This document shows positions 43,415-43,646 of a stretch of DNA of 43,646 bases, piece by piece. Source of the stretch: Udeniomyces pyricola (Eukaryota; Basidiomycota; Tremellomycetes; Cystofilobasidiales; Mrakiaceae); assembly GCA_039545295.1 (NCBI GenBank), contig BCIK01000037.1, positions 1 through 43,646 of the forward strand. Direction: 5' to 3'. Within the stretch, counting starts at the first letter, position 1. Each line of letters starts with the position of its first letter. The notes under the pieces are model-generated. The model saw only the letters and a list, made by a program, of their open reading frames with translations, did no database searches and was not told the DNA's origin. The translations under genes and the position numbers were made by a program.

Positions 43415-43489
43415 GACGACTGCGCGTTGTTTGACCTGGTCTGGTTTGGTTTGGGCACTGATCAAGTGCTGACACTACGACGGCGCGTC

Positions 43490-43646
43490 GGCTATCGGTA
43501 TGGCTATTGGTATGGCTATGGTCATGCCTATGGTCATGCCCATGGTCATGCCTATAGTCGTGTCTATAGTCGTGTCTATAGTCATGCCTATAGTCGTGTC
43601 TTTAGTCGTGTCTATAGTCGTGTCTATAGTCGTGTCTATAGTCGTG
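43490..43646. repeat. 12-bp minisatellite GTCGTGTCTATA, running off the window end
   Basis: About thirteen 12-bp units grade from GGTATGGCTATT through GTCATGCCTATG to GTCGTGTCTATA. The last units are nearly identical, so the array is most homogeneous toward the right edge, where it is cut by the window. Total length unknown. Confidence 0.95.

Noticed and set aside
42948..43458. Open frames with four-residue periodic peptides in the 12-bp repeats
   Set aside because: The 12-bp period keeps all frames open; no protein evidence.
42700..43646. Telomere at the right end
   Set aside because: The arrays are 7-bp and 12-bp units unlike TTAGGG-type repeats, so a telomere itself is not present in the window.
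1..43646. Transposable element or CRISPR-like array
   Set aside because: No transposase, reverse transcriptase or integrase sequence, no long terminal or inverted repeats, and the tandem arrays have no spacers.

Overview
The window is nuclear DNA from a filamentous or dimorphic fungus, almost certainly a basidiomycete. The evidence is a high density of short spliceosomal introns (about 59 in eight modelled genes, most 50-300 nt), extremely small exons, and protein families whose closest remembered matches are basidiomycete or general fungal. There are no operons, ribosome-binding sites, CRISPR arrays or prokaryotic mobile elements. I joined exons by hand from reading frame, splice sites and phase. 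Seven of the eight models close to a whole number of codons with every intron in phase; the eighth (32869-33399) lacks a proven start.

Layout, left to right: a Zn2Cys6 / fungal-trans transcription factor (minus, 407-5548); a 2.4 kb non-coding stretch; MTQ2, the eRF1 glutamine methyltransferase (minus, 7926-9841); a divergent promoter; a PPZ-type Ser/Thr phosphatase (plus, 10673-13477); sterol 3-beta-glucosyltransferase ATG26/UGT51 (plus, 14937-23926); a convergent 3' region; a Cln1-like G1 cyclin (minus, 25539-28156) with over 4 kb of upstream non-coding DNA; an unidentified short minus-strand gene (32869-33399); divergent from it, a 1343-residue protein of unknown function with one membrane segment (plus, 33599-38087); a protein with a TPP1/Tpz1-like (shelterin) N-terminal OB-fold (minus, 38576-41774); and a right end made of short tandem repeats, mostly of 12 bp period, that runs off the window.

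The genes do not form a pathway cluster. They are housekeeping and regulatory genes: translation termination, cation homeostasis and cell wall signalling (PPZ), sterol glycosylation and autophagy of peroxisomes (ATG26), cell-cycle entry (cyclin), and probably telomere protection (TPP1-like).

The points most worth following are the splice architecture (4, 8, 16 and 17 nt exons, one carrying a zinc-binding cysteine; a GC-AG intron; many GTC donors), the TPP1-like gene, the 1343-residue orphan protein, and long poly-C/poly-G tracts (up to C41) in introns and intergenic DNA. I saw no obviously novel multi-gene system.
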